Of a stretch of DNA of 64,000 bases, positions 11,771-23,229 are shown piece by piece. This stretch comes from Cephalopachus bancanus. Lineage: Eukaryota > Chordata > Mammalia > Primates > Tarsiidae. The notes below the pieces were generated by a model, which made no database searches, had not been told where the DNA came from, and worked only from the letters and a program-made list of their open reading frames with translations. The first letter of the stretch is position 1, and every line of letters begins with the position of its first letter. The stretch spans positions 2,976,001-3,040,000 of the forward strand of contig JAPVLO010000073.1 of NCBI GenBank assembly GCA_027257055.1, in the 5' to 3' direction. A program made the position numbers and the translations under genes.

Positions 11771-12566
11771 AAATTTTTAATTTTAAAGATGTGGGGTACA
11801 ATTCAGGGTTAAGTATACAAATGTTCATTATGCAGGTACCCTTGTTGATGAGGTGTGATACTACACTGAGATACCACCTAACTCCAGTCAGGATGGCCAT
11901 CATCAATAACTCAGAAAAGAACACATGCTGGAAGGATGCAGTGAAAAGGGAAGACTTCTACACTGTTGGTGGGAGAGTAAACCAGTACAATCTCTGTGGA
12001 AAACAGTGTAGCGATTCCCAAAAGATCTAAAAATCAGTCATCCATAGGACCCTGTAATCTCTCTACTGGGAACATACTCAGAGGAACTCAAATCAGTCAA
12101 TGAAAAAGATACCTGCACACGCATGTTTATTGAGCATTATTTACAATAGCAAAAAACATGGAATCAACTGTGCTGCCCGTAGAAATAGGACTGGGTAAAA
12201 AAATGTGGTACATATACATGATGGAATATTATGCAGCCATAAAGCAGGATGAAATTATGAACTTTGCAGCAACTTGGACAGACCTAGAGTCTGTAATTCT
12301 GAGTGATCTATCACAGAAACAAAGAACTGAGTATCACACATTCTAACTCATAAGCAGACCTTGAACAACTATCGTAATACTATAAGAAAGGTATTGGCAG
12401 TAGTGGGAAACTACCAGGGGAGAGGGAGCATACCTCATCAGCAAGGGTATCTGCATAATGAACATTTATATACCTAACCCTGAATTGTACCCTACATATT
12501 TAAAATAAAAATTAAAATAGATAAATAAATAAAGTAAAATCTGGGAGTGTGATACCTCCCGCCTTG
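11771..12566 (-). mobile_element. Short 5'-truncated lineage L1 inside the mariner, itself interrupted
   Basis: The antisense L1 3' tail (11771-11861) continues after the nested plus-strand L1 at about 12547-12566. Once the nested element is removed, the short L1 is only about 110 bp. Its target duplication is tcaagacagttttt (11755-11768) and tcaaaacagttttt (12567-12580), which also rejoins the mariner sequence. Confidence 0.75.
11862..12546 (+). mobile_element. Lineage L1 3' end, nested in the short L1
   Basis: Sense ORF2 C terminus and 3' UTR. The plus frame 12158-12346 reads KKMWYIYMMEYYAAIKQDE and FAATWTDLESVILSDLSQ, the classic end of L1 ORF2. It terminates with the lineage tail (taaccctgaattgtacccta) and an A-rich tail from about 12500. 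The repeat gtgtgatac at 11853-11861 and 12547-12555 is its target duplication. Confidence 0.88.
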
Positions 12567-13053
12567 TCAAAACAGTTTTTTAACTCATCAATTTTGATGC
12601 CTTGTAGTGCTTCTGCCATTTTTTGTTTCACCTCTTCCACATCTGCAAGACGTTTTCCTTTGAGGACTTTTTTCTTTTCTGTTTTTCTTCTTCCCTCTTC
12701 TCTACTCTCTCCTCCAAACCGAGGACTTTTTTCTTCTGGGGACACAACAACAACAAAAAAGTAGCTTGAGGTGAGATAAAGTAAATAGGGAGTGTAGGGA
12801 ATGAAGGTCATGATGTTTTTGGTAAAAAACAAAAACAAAAACAAACTGCTGCAACACGCAGAGTGGTGTGGTCAGTTGCACTTGAAAGAATCTCCAAAAG
12901 GTATTCCCTGAAGACAAATGCAACCTTTTAAAATAGAGCTAACTGGTACACTGATGTTGATGGGCTGCTAGAACACTTACCTAGTCTGGGAAGCCTGAAC
13001 TATAAGGGGTCTGTCCGACAAAAAAAGTTTCATCTTTTGGGGATCTCCCCTTC

Positions 13054-13153
13054 TATTTTTAAACTCTCTTATTAGGTGCATAACTAATTAAAATGGTATG
13101 CCCTCTAAAAAAATAGATGTCTTCATTATTATGAAATGACCTTTTTTGGTAAT
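13054..13153 (-). mobile_element. L1M, short piece between mariner and younger L1
   Basis: The phrase ctcttattaggtgcata continues the L1 text broken at 11619, followed by tcattattatgaaatgacc. It ends at the younger L1 whose target duplication begins at 13132. Confidence 0.8.
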
Positions 13154-16100
13154 TTAAAAAAAAATTATACAATTGTGGGGTTCAAGTGAGGATTAATTAC
13201 ATAAGTAGGCAACATGCAGTTGAAGTTTGAGCTTCCAACTGGGTCCCACTCCCCCAATAGTGGACCAGGTACCCTTTGTATTGTCTCGTGCCACATTCCT
13301 CCCTTCCTCCCTCTCTTAGCAATGTCCTGAAACTGCAGATTCCACCCTTGTGTAAATGTGACTAATGTTCTGGGTCCACTTAAAAGTGAGACCATGCAGT
13401 ATTCAATTATTTGTTTTTGTGATAGTTAGCTTAGTATGATGGTCTCCAACTCCAAGTTGCTTACTTCAACGTGCATAGGGGTGTTTCCTATGTATTCTTC
13501 TACGATTCTTATAGTTTGAGGTTTTACATTTAGGTCTTGGATCCATTTTTGAGTTGATCTTTGTATGTTGTGATAGGTAGGGGTCCATTTTTATTCTTCT
13601 GCATGTGGTCAGTCAGTTTTCCCAGAACCATTTGCTAGTCAGATGTTTATAGTAATCTCTGATATTCTTATGAGTTTCTTCAAAATTCAAAGTTATGACT
13701 TTGCCTTTTTCATTTATAATTGTGTTTATTTGACTTTATCTTGCTCTCTCTCTCTTTTTTTAGTACATCAGTCCAGAGATCAATCAATCTTTTTATCCTT
13801 TTAAAGAACCAGTTTTTTGTTTTTGTATCATGCTTTGTATGATATTTTTGTCTTCTATAACCTGCAATTGTGACTTTATCCTAGTGATCTGGATTTTTCT
13901 AATAAAATTAGGAGTGTGATGTTCTTGCCTTTCCAGTTCTCTTAGGTGTGTTGTCAGGCTGTTTACTTGTGATCTATTTCTTGATGTGTGTATACAAAGC
14001 TATGAATATGCATTTTCCTCTTAATACAACTTTCATGGCATCCCAGATATTCTGATAAGATGTGTCTTTGTTTTCGTTTGTTTCCAGGAATTTTTTTTAT
14101 TTGTCTTGATTTCTGTGTTGACCCAAAAGTTGTTCGGGAACATGTTGGTGAATTTACATGTCTTTGTGTGTTTTGGGGGGATCTTTTTGGTAGCAATACT
14201 TACTTTTATTACACTATGATCTGAGAAGATTCATGGTATTATTTCAATCTTTTGAAATATGTTCATGCTTGATTTATGTACAAGAATATGATCTTGGAGT
14301 ATATTCTATGTGCTGATGAGTATAATATATACTCTGTAGTTGTCGGGTAGAGTGTTCTGTAGATGTCTATTAAATCCATTTGATCGAGCATCAAGTCAAT
14401 GTTCCAGGTCTCCTTTTTGGCTTTTGCCTTAATAATCTGTCTAGGGGTGCTAGTGGAGTATTAGGTCTCCGACTATGGTTATGTGAATGTCAATGTCCTC
14501 TCTTAGTTTACTTAGTAGTTGTTTTATGAAACCTGGTGCTCCTGTGTTAGATGCATATATGTTTAAGATGAATATTTATTGCTGGTGGATTGAGCCTTTT
14601 ATTGTTTATGTAGTGTCCTTTTTTACTTTTGGTGATTTGTAGTCTGCTTTGTCTGATATAAGAATATCAATTCCTACTCTCTTCTGTTTTCCATTTGCTT
14701 GAAAGATCATTCTACAACCTTCAACTTTGAACCTGTAAGATGAGTTTCCTGAAGGCAGCAGACTGTTGGACCATGCTTCTTTATCTAGTTTGCCATTCTA
14801 TGCCGCTTCAGTTGCACATTCAGTCTATTCAGGTTCAAATTAATTATTGAAATGTGAGAGTTTATTTCTGTAACAGAACTCTTAGAGGATTGCTTTGCTT
14901 CTTTTTTACTTTTGTATTTATATGCGTGTATTTTCATTGTTGAGAGTGCTCTGTATGCTCTGTTGACCTGTGTTTGCCTGTAGTTTTGTGCTGTGTATGA
15001 TTATTCTTTTCTTTTCTTTTTCTGTGTTCAAAGAAAACAGAAAAAAGCATCGCCTGAAGGGCTGGTCTGGAGGTGGCACATTCCCTTAGATATTGGATGT
15101 CTGGGAAGGATTTTAAATTTTCATCACACATGAAGCTTAGCTTGGTAGAATAGAAAATTCTTTGCTGGAATTGTTTATCTTTAAGAATGTTAAAAATGGG
15201 ACTCCAATCCCTTCTGGCTTGGAATCAGATAATTCTGGAGCCATTTTGATGAGTCTTCCCCAGTATGTGGTCTGACTTTCTCTCTTGCTGTCTTTCATGC
15301 TTATTTTGTGGAGGCAGATTACTATGTATCTTGGGGATAATACTCTCATGTGATACCTTGTGGGGGTTCTCTGAATCTCTTATGCTTGAATGATCATTTC
15401 TCTAGTGAAATGCAGAAAGTTTTCTTGGATGACCTCATGGAATGTTTGCTCCATGGTGTGCTTAGTTTCCCTTTCTGCTCAGTGATACCAATCAGGTGTA
15501 GATTTGGCTGTGTGACCTGATCCCACATTTCTCAGAGGCTTTGCTAATTCCTTTTGAGTCTTTTTTTCATGTTTTTGTCAGACTGGGTTAGTTCCATATT
15601 TTGCTCTTCAAGCTCTGAGACTTTTTTCTTCTTGATTGATCCTGCTCCCTATGCTTGTTACTGTGTTTTTAATTTCCAGGATAAAGTTGTTTATTTCCAC
15701 TATTTCAGAATGGGCTTTTCTGAAATTGGCCAACTTTGCTTTTACTTCCTGCATGACTTCAGTGAGCTTTGCTTCAAGATTCTAGTGATTCTCTTTATTC
15801 ATCTTACCCATCCAATCTCTGATTTCTGTGACTGTCATCTAGGGCAAGTTATTCTGGAACTTCCATTCTTTGTGCTTGATAGCTTCTTTTTTGGGTGCTG
15901 TCTCTTTAAGACTCTGAGGATCGCCTACATTTTTCCATTAATTCTTCCTCATTTGTAACAAGCCTCTCTTCCCTCTCTCTCCTTCCTCTTTGGTTTTGTT
16001 GCTCTGAAGCTTGTCAATGACTCCCTTTTCTAGGGCCCTTTCTGTCATTAAATACAGGTCACTCAGTGAGAGAGAGAGGGGCACTCACTTCTGCTCCATG

Positions 16101-16925
16101 CTCCACCCTGTGACTGGCAGCTCTGCTACAGATTTTCTCTCCTGCTGTCGATACTGTTGGGTTGATTTTCAGGCCCTATTGCAAGCACTCTGTGGAGAGT
16201 GGGTGAGGGGATGGGCCCCACCCCCCATCTGCTGTCTGTGGTTTGTAGTCCAGAAGTCAGAAAACTTCCCACCAGGAAAGCCTTTTTGGTGTTTTTCATG
16301 TTATTCCCTCCCTGTTCAAGTCTACACTCAGCACTTGAGAGAGTCTGTGTCACAGCTTGATCAAATCCTGTGGGCCTGCAGAGCTTACTGGTGATCCTTC
16401 TGGATCTGGCAGTGGAAGAAGAGTTTGTTGTTAGTTGTTGGCAGTGGGGACCGGCCAAGTTCAGTCTGCAGGTGACCTTTCCTGGTCTGGGACCCAGCTG
16501 TTGGGCTTCAGTGGCAGTAGGTATGCTCTTGGCAGTTGTCCAAGCATGTTCTCTGTTATACTTGGGATCCGGTCACCTGCCACTGTGCCTCCTCTGGTGT
16601 GGGACCAACAATTTGCATGTGGCTGAGGAGAGGAAATTGACCCAAAGCTGTCCAGATCACTCACCCCCTCATGTTCACAGGGTAGGGCTTCAGTTTCTGT
16701 TTAAGCCTGGAGCATGGCAGGGGATGGAGCACCCAGATTCCAGCATCTGCCATTGCTTTCTGGTCTCTGTGCATTCAGAGAGACCTTTGCTGGGTACAGG
16801 GTGCTTCATCCCTCCAAAACTGTTCAAGGTGTCTGTGTCTATTGGCTTCTGGATCTCTACACTCCTGCCTTGATCTCTGAGAAAGGTGTTGGTCTGCTGT
16901 TCCGCAGTGGCCATCTTGGATCTCC
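13154..16925 (-). mobile_element. 5'-complete L1 with two internal ORF2 deletions
   Basis: An antisense L1 running from a 3' A-tail (13154-13163 as T/A-rich sequence) to an intact 5' end. The 3' UTR (13165-13455) jumps at 13456-13462 to mid-ORF2, and again at about 13640-13646 to a point upstream of the reverse transcriptase, so the RT core and much of the C-terminal half are absent. From 13650 to about 15000 it is the endonuclease-side half of ORF2, then the ORF1 region up to about 16010, then a GC-rich 5' UTR to 16925. The first deletion joint shows a GCAAC microhomology. Target duplication: tgaaatgacc...ggtaat (13132-13153) and tgaaatggccctgctaat (16926-16943). Confidence 0.87.
16010..16925 (-). 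promoter_or_regulatory. L1 5' UTR with terminal YY1-type site
   Basis: The outermost bases (complement of 16905-16925) read ggagatccaagatggccact. CAAGATGG followed by CC is the YY1-binding motif that lies at the start of L1 5' UTRs and sets the transcription start. The region is GC-richer than its surroundings, as expected for an L1 internal promoter. Activity today is unknown. Confidence 0.7.
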
Positions 16926-16943
16926 TGAAATGGCCCTGCTAAT

Positions 16944-17806
16944 ATTATTTTCTTAGAAGCCTACTTTAACTTGTATTCATACATGTATAACACTCCAATT
17001 TTCTTTAGATTTGTGTTAGTGTAGTATAGTTTTTTCCATTCTTTCACTTTTAACCTATCTGTTAGTTTATATTTAAAGTGCATTTCTTGGAGGGAGTATG
17101 TAAAGTCTTAATTTTTTAGAAATACAATCCAATAAATTTTTCCTTTTAATTAGAGTAATAAGATAATTTACATATAATGTGATCATTAATTTGAGTGGTT
17201 TAAATCTATTACTTTGATATATATTTTCTGTTTGTTTCATCCATTCTTTGTCCCCCTTACTGTTCTTTCTGCCTCCTTTTGGATGAATCGAAATAAAGAA
17301 ATATTGTTTCTGATTCTATTTTATCTCCTTTCTTGGCTTATTGGCTATAACCCAATGCATTGCATAGCTATCTTAGTGGTTACTTTAGGGTTTACAGTAT
17401 ACATTTTTAATGTATCACAGTTTATCTTCAAGTGATATTATACCTCTTTGTGTATAGTAAAAGAAACTTACAATTGTATTTTTTCATTTTTCTTCTCTCA
17501 ATGTTTGTGAAATTTTGTCATTAAGTTTACTTTTATATATATTAGAAATCCCTCAATGTATTGCTATTGTTTTTGTTTAAGTAGTCAATTTTTTAGAGAA
17601 ATTTAAATAATAAGAAAAAAATTTATGTATTTGCCCATATTCCTATTTCTTGTCCTTTTCATTTTTTGGGGTGTAGATTCATATTTCTATCTATCTAAAA
17701 CTTCCTTTAGCATTTCTTATAACATACATGTGTGCTGGTGATGATTTCTTTCAGATTTTTTATTTCTGTAAAAGTATTTCAGTTTCATTTTGAAAAAATA
17801 TACATA
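16944..17806 (-). mobile_element. L1M, ORF2 N-terminal / inter-ORF part
   Basis: Resumes after the younger L1 with landmarks such as ctttcacttttaacctatct and gtttatatttaaagtgcat, the next L1 phrases after those at 13130. It continues into the ORF2 start and ORF1 side. The AluJ at 17807 interrupts it. Confidence 0.82.
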
Positions 17807-18093
17807 TATATTTTTGAGTTGGGGTCTCTGTCACCCAGGCTGAAGTGCAGTGTCATAATGGCAGCTCACCACAGCCTTGACTGTCTGGGATCAGGCAATT
17901 CTTCTGCCTTAGTCTCTCGTGTAGCTGACACTATAGGCATGTGCCACCACATCCTGCTAATTTTTTTATTTTTTGTAGTGACAAGGTCTCAGTATGTTGC
18001 CCAGGCTGGTCTCAAACTGCTGGGCTTAAGAAATCCTCTCACCTCAGCCTCCTTAAGTGCTGAGATTATTGGTGTGAGAGACTGCACCCAGCC
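17807..18093 (-). mobile_element. AluJ element
   Basis: Antisense dimeric Alu (gggtctctgtcacccaggct to gcacccagcc). Flanking duplication ttgaaaaaatata (17790-17802) and ttgaaaagatata (18094-18106), one mismatch. Confidence 0.9.
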
Positions 18094-19600
18094 TTGAAAA
18101 GATATATTTTTTAAAAATCACATTTTGATGTCATTATGCAATGACAGATATATTTGTTGAACACAGAAATCTAGACTTACCGCCACTGATAGAAATCTTC
18201 TGTCATATTTATTTTTGTTTCTCTATGCACAGTGTTTTTCTTCTCTGGACACGTTTAAGATTTTATCTGGCTGTGAACAATTTAGCAATTATATGCCATA
18301 ATATAAGGCTTGGAGTTCATTGAGCTTCTTGGGTCTATGTGTTCATAGTTTCCATCATATTTGAAAATGTTGGGGCTATTACTTCTTCATATACATATAT
18401 ACTCTGTCCTTTCCTTCTTTCCTAACTCTGAGAACTATAATTTCATGTACTTAGGGCTGCTTGAAGTTACCCCACAGCTGACTGACCAGCTTCGTTTTTG
18501 TTGTTGTTATTCTTGTTTTCCCCTATATTTCATTTAAAATTTTCTTTTGTTTTGTCTTTCAGTTTTTAAGTATTTTTTCTTTAGAAGTTAATCTGCTGTT
18601 ATTCCCATTCAGCATATTTTGCATCTCACATTGTAGTTTTCATTTCTGGATGTTTAATTTGAGTCTTCCTTAAATTTTATGTCTTTATATAATTTTTCGA
18701 GCATATGGAATACAATTATTACTACTATATTAATGCCCTTTCTTTCTAACAATAATATCTGGGTCAGTTTTGATTGTTTGTTTGCCATTTCTCCTCATGG
18801 ATTGTATTTCCCCTTTTCTCTGTATGTCTAATAATTTTTAATTGGATGCCAGATATTGTGAATTTTACCTTATTGGATGTAGACATTTGAGTATTCCTAG
18901 GCATATTTTTGTACTTTGTTCTGGTACACAATTTAGTTACGTGAAAAGAGTTTGATATTTTGTAGTCAATTTTTTTTTAAAGATTCCTTTTAGATGGACC
19001 AGAGCAGTGCTTGATCTAGGGCCAATTCTCATAAACGAGGCTAGATCCTTCTGTGCTCTCTACCAAATGCTCATATATTATATGATTTTCAATATGGCTG
19101 GTGGGAAATGGCACTATTCTTGGCCCTGTGTAAGAACTGGATACTGTTCCCACTAATCATTGCAGGTGGTTCTTTTTGTGTCCTTGAGTATTTTCTCACA
19201 TGTATGTGCTGATCAGGATTTAGCAGAATACTTTGAGAGAGACATCTGCAGATTCTAAGAGTTCTTTCTCTCCAGCGCTGTGCTTCCAGGTATACTCTTT
19301 TGAAGATTCTACCTATCTGGTCTTCCTATACTCTCAGACCAGCTTACCCAACTCAGGGAGTCTGTCTGGGTTTGCTTTTTTTGTACCAGAGTCTGCGACT
19401 TTGCTCAAGACAATAGCTATGGAGATTGTTGAGTTCACTTTTTCTTCTTGAATGTTTCCTGTCTCAGAGATCATTCTCTTTCATTGAATAATGTCCAGTC
19501 TCTTGAAAGGTGGTTTTTCAAATATTTTGTCTGTGTTTTGGTTCTTTCAGTTAGGAGGGTAAATCCTTTCCTGTTACTCTATCTTGGTTGGTTACAGCAA
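18094..19600 (-). mobile_element. L1M, ORF1 and 5' region
   Basis: Antisense text typical of the L1M ORF1/5' segment: gtttgccatttctcctcatgg, ttggatgccagatattgtg and, near the end, ggtggtttttcaaatatttt. The exact 5' boundary is uncertain. Counting all pieces from 6826, about 6 kb of L1M survives, so the insertion was close to full length. Confidence 0.7.
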
Positions 19601-20080
19601 TATTCAGTTTTTGCATTCTTAACACTTTTTTTTACTTTATTTTAGTGAGATTTCAACAATGCGTTATCAACAATTATACAGTGATCTTTAAGAGTTGTTA
19701 ATTATAACTTCAATAAAAGCAGAAACTGTATGTTACTGTATGTATAGTAACAATATCACAGAAACAATAACAAAAGTCAGAAATATCTGGTTCTTGAATC
19801 AACTTTTCTACTAACTACCTTGTGACCTTTTAAGCTTTTCATATTTCTAAAATTTTATTATTTACACAAAAAATACCTATTCTATTTTCTTTACAGAATT
19901 GTAACAATCAGTGAGATGGTATATGCAAAATTACTTTGAAAAAAATCAACACATGCAAATATAAGATTTCTTTAAAAGTTGTTAGTTTTATAAAATATTT
20001 ATTAAAAAGTTTTGTAATATATAATCTACATATATTTCCTATATCACTTTTTGGAAAAATCCATAATATAAAAACATGAA

Positions 20081-20415
20081 AAATTATGCAGCCATAAAGA
20101 AGGACAAATATATGGACTTCGCAGCAACTTGGATGGATTTGGAGTCGATCATACTCAGTGATCTATCACAGAAACAAAGAACAGAGTACTATATTTTCCC
20201 TAAAATTTTTTTTAAAAAAAAAATAAGTGGACCTTGAATAATTATAATACTATAAGAAAGTGTTTGGCAGTAATGGGAAACTGTTGGGGGGGCTGGGATT
20301 TGCAGTTGAGGGAAACTGCTAGGGGAGGGAGGGGCATACCTCATTAACAAGGGTACCTGCATAATCATTGTATACCTAACCCTGAATTGTACCCCACATC
20401 TTTATAATAAAAAAG
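20081..20415 (+). mobile_element. Young lineage L1, severely 5'-truncated
   Basis: Starts within the ORF2 C terminus (aaattatgcagccataaag) and ends with the lineage 3' tail (gtatacctaaccctgaattg) and a short A tail. A 9-bp duplication aaacatgaa flanks it (20072-20080 and 20416-20424). An internal A/T expansion sits at 20200-20222. Confidence 0.92.
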
Positions 20416-20424
20416 AAACATGAA

Positions 20425-21339
20425 CAGAGTCTTAATAGAATATAAAATCATTGAATAACTAATATTAGAATATATTTGTATGTTTAATTCATTTGAAATT
20501 ATCTAAATTTTTATTCTCTTTCACATATATATTCCTATCTTTCGTGGTTTTGTCTACATCATCCAATAAGGATTAAATTAAAGATGAAATAGAGTTATAA
20601 AAAGGAAAAAAGCCATATTTAAATGACAGACATTTCTCTGGTATTGTGGGGCCTATTGCTTTTAAAAGCAATACTTCAAACACAATGCTAAATTTATTTT
20701 AAATATAACTATGGAATTACTGAAAGGAATCTTTCCCATTTATATCCAAGATGAAAGATGATTTGTGATAATGCAGAGGCTATTTTCCTGTCATCATAAT
20801 TGGACTTATTCACTAAATTGGATTAACAACAGAGATATGAACAGGGAGTGTGCCCATTGATATCCTATTACACATATAACTAGTGATAAAAATTTTAGAA
20901 TGCAGCTTATGCTGTTAAAGTACTTTTGCTCTCACAAAATGCCATATGCACTTATGTTTTCATGTGAATATATTATTATAAGATAATGGAATACTTCTAC
21001 TGTAAATTAGCCAACTAGGAATAAAATTTTGACTTGGTAAAGCGTATTCATTGCTACATTTGCTTACATTAATACTAGTGGTAAAGACCTATCATATTCA
21101 GTTTAGGAATTCAGTCTGTGAGTAGGACAAATCTGAACTGAGATACTAACTCCATTAGTAGCATTGCTACATAAAATACAAGATAATCAATGAAATTTGA
21201 CATTCAGGTGAATAACAAACACTTTTTTGGTATATATATGTTGCATGCCATATTTAAGACATACTTATACTCAAAATATTCATTTTTTAAAAGTCTGAAA
21301 TGTAAATGTATCTGAGTATCCTGCATTTTTATTTGCTAG
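20425..21339. other. Unassigned AT-rich DNA
   Basis: No gene or transposon recognised. It contains the 20-bp palindrome at 20654-20673. Confidence 0.5.
20654..20673. repeat. Perfect 20-bp palindrome
   Basis: TATTGCTTTTAAAAGCAATA, no spacer. The bases outside do not pair. Confidence 0.95.
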
Positions 21340-21800
21340 ATCTGGAAACTCTATCCTCCTTCATTCACCAGCTCTGTGTCAATCTCTTTTATTCATTGAC
21401 TATTTTAGTCCCTGGCTTTAAGTTATTCTTTCCAAAACTAGCTCTGTCTTGGAGACTTCGATACCTGTGCAGATTATTTTGAATACTTTGGTCTCTCACT
21501 TCTTTGATATCTTTTCCTCCAGATATCTTTTACTAATATAATAATTAGCCACACTTCTATGTGATTATCTTCTAGATCTGGTCATTCCAAATATATGTAC
21601 CTCCTGTATAGTCTTTAATTTCAAGCATTTTCCTCCTCAATCAACACTTTATAATTTTCTAGTTTACCTCTTTGAAGACCTCAGCTTTAGCATTTGCTCT
21701 TTCCCCCCCCCACTGGAATCCACAAATCATTGATTCTTCTACCATTTTATTATCTTCCCCCTCCCTGTTTTTAATTCTCTCTTTATTCACCAGATACCAC
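21340..21800 (+). mobile_element. L2-like LINE fragment, endonuclease region
   Basis: The stretch around 21449-21470 (cttggagacttcgatacct) matches the position and wording of the GDF motif of an L2 AP endonuclease. It is followed by the expected pyrimidine-rich sequence encoding leucine-rich text. Stops are frequent. Confidence 0.45.
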
Positions 21801-22044
21801 AATACTTCAGGGCAGTATAGGATTACTGTTATACAGAACCAGACTACCTGGACTCTAAGAGCTTTTTCCTACTTTCAATATTTAATAATTCTAAACTTTA
21901 AAAAGTTACCAAATGGTTATGTTTTAGATTACTATCCAAAGGCAATACTAATAGTTAGACATATTACACAGGTTATTATGATGAATAAATAATTTACATA
22001 AAGTGCTTTGAAGATCTCCTTCCTAGCACATAGTATGCTCTTAT

Positions 22045-22802
22045 ATTAGTCTGTTTTCTGTGCTTATATCAATGTCTGAAGCTAGGCAATTTATTTTAAA
22101 AATATTATTTATTATAGTCTGGAGATTGAGATTTTCAAGGTTGAGGGGCCATGGTGTTAAGAGGCTTCTTGTTAGTGGAAACTCTACAGAGTCCAGAGAT
22201 GGCACAGGATGGCACATGGCAAGGAGGCTGAGCATGTTAACTTGCTACCTTAGGTCTCTCTTCTTCTTAAAAAAGGAAGTTATCCTTCCATAATAGCCTA
22301 TTAGTCTATTAACCCACACAGTAACTTTAATCCATAAATGGATTAACCTATTCATGGGGGCAGAACCCTCATAATCCAATCACATCTTAAAGGCTCCTCC
22401 TCTTAAAACTGCCACATTTGCTGGGCTCGGTGGCTCAGCCTGTAATCCCGCGCCTTTGGGAGGCTGAGGTGAGTGGATTGCCTGAGCCCGCGGGTTCGAG
22501 ACACGCCCGGGCAACTTGGCGAGACCTTATCTCTACAATAAATCAAAAATCAGCTGGGCGTGGTAGCGCGTGCCTGTAGTTCCAGCTACTTGGAAGACTG
22601 AGGCGGAAGGATCGCCGGAGCCCAGCGGCTCGAGGCTGTGGTGGCCGGGAGCGGCCACTGCACTCCAGTCTGGGCGACAGAGTGAGACTCCAACTCAAAA
22701 AACAAACAAACAAAAAATAAAACAAACCAAAAAAAACCTGCCACATTGGGGATTCATGTTTTGGAATAGTAATGTTTTAGAAGGGACATTTAAATCTTAG
22801 CA
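22045..22802 (-). mobile_element. MaLR LTR (MLT1/MST type), split by an Alu
   Basis: Solitary LTR of the ERVL-MaLR class, non-coding. On the minus strand it starts tgctaagatttaaatgtccc. It includes the conserved block around 22340-22400 (gggttctgcccccatgaat, complement) and ends with the typical cagactaata. An Alu at 22420-22737 separates the first 60 bp from the rest. No internal retroviral genes are present. Confidence 0.85.
22420..22737 (+). mobile_element. Derived Alu subfamily, copy 1
   Basis: Full dimeric Alu beginning gctgggctcggtggctcag and ending in an A-rich tail with AAAC units. It carries the derived marks shared with 23810, 27417, 31687 and 38217: gcctgagcccgcgggttcga in the left arm, the linker ctacaataaatcaaaaat, and the right-arm hairpin GTGGCCG-GGAG-CGGCCAC (22641-22658). 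Target duplication ctgccacatt (22409-22418 and 22738-22747). Confidence 0.95.
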
Positions 22803-22842
22803 AGTTAGTTTTTGTATAAGGTTAGTTTTTGTCATCATTGCT

Positions 22843-22873
<31 letters not shown>

Positions 22874-22880
22874 TCATCAT
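22843..22880. repeat. (CAC)n(CAT)n microsatellite
   Basis: CAC units followed by about ten CAT/ATC units. On the plus strand it reads as a poly-serine frame, which is only a consequence of the repeat. Confidence 0.95.
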
Positions 22881-23008
22881 TAGTAACATCACCATTAACA
22901 ATGTCCAAGTGCTCTTGTTCACACATTCAAATCTTTTGCCCACTAAACCTATTGAAATCCAACTGTACTCTGTACATGCACATAGAAACTAAAGGGGATG
23001 CATTTTTT

Positions 23009-23205
23009 AATTATAAAGATGTGGGGTACAATTCAGGGTTAGTATACAAACACTGATTATGCAGGTACCCTTGTTGATGAGGTATGCCCCTCCCTCCCCT
23101 AGCAGTTTCCCTCAACTGCCAATCCCAACCCCCTCCCCTGACAGTTTCCGTTACTGTCAAATGCTTTCTTATAGTACTATAATTGTTTAAGGTCTGCTTA
23201 TGAGT
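23009..23205 (-). mobile_element. Young lineage L1, 3' UTR only
   Basis: Antisense 3' tail (gtggggtacaattcagggtt) through part of the 3' UTR, truncated after about 200 bp. Likely target duplication gatgcatttt (upstream) and gatgtatttt (downstream), one mismatch. Confidence 0.9.
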
Positions 23206-23229
23206 GATGTATTTTAAATTAACAACTGC

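Larger units (their letters stand above)
11620..13053 (-). mobile_element. Mariner-type DNA transposon, internally deleted, carrying two L1 insertions
   Basis: Inverted termini begin tgagagagggcccc on the left, and gaaggggagatcccc (complement) on the right, with TA at both ends (11618-11619 and 13054-13055). The minus strand keeps the transposase C terminus: KVLKGKRLADVEEVK and MAEALQGIKIDELKNCF before the L1 insertion, and HRYTASNGEYFEAV* after it. The catalytic-core part is missing; what remains near it reads PYTPYLLYLTSSYFF, where mariners have PPYSPDLAPSD, so the last catalytic Asp region is destroyed. Without the L1s it is about 640 bp, half a full mariner. The ancient L1M reads on across the TA site. 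It resembles MARNA-like ancient mariner derivatives, but the family is not confirmed. Confidence 0.82.

Noticed and set aside
11680..12030. 116-codon plus-strand open frame
   Set aside because: It runs across the junctions mariner / antisense L1 / sense L1 and so is assembled from unrelated pieces.
11771..12546. Head-to-head L1 at 11771-12546 as a twin-priming inversion
   Set aside because: The inverted part is the L1 3' tail, which also occurs in the sense part. Separate target duplications show two nested insertions instead.
16011..16873. GC-rich open frames on both strands (127-167 codons), looking like a CpG-island gene
   Set aside because: The region is the GC-rich 5' UTR of a minus-strand L1 ending in a YY1-type site. 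The frames reflect composition only.
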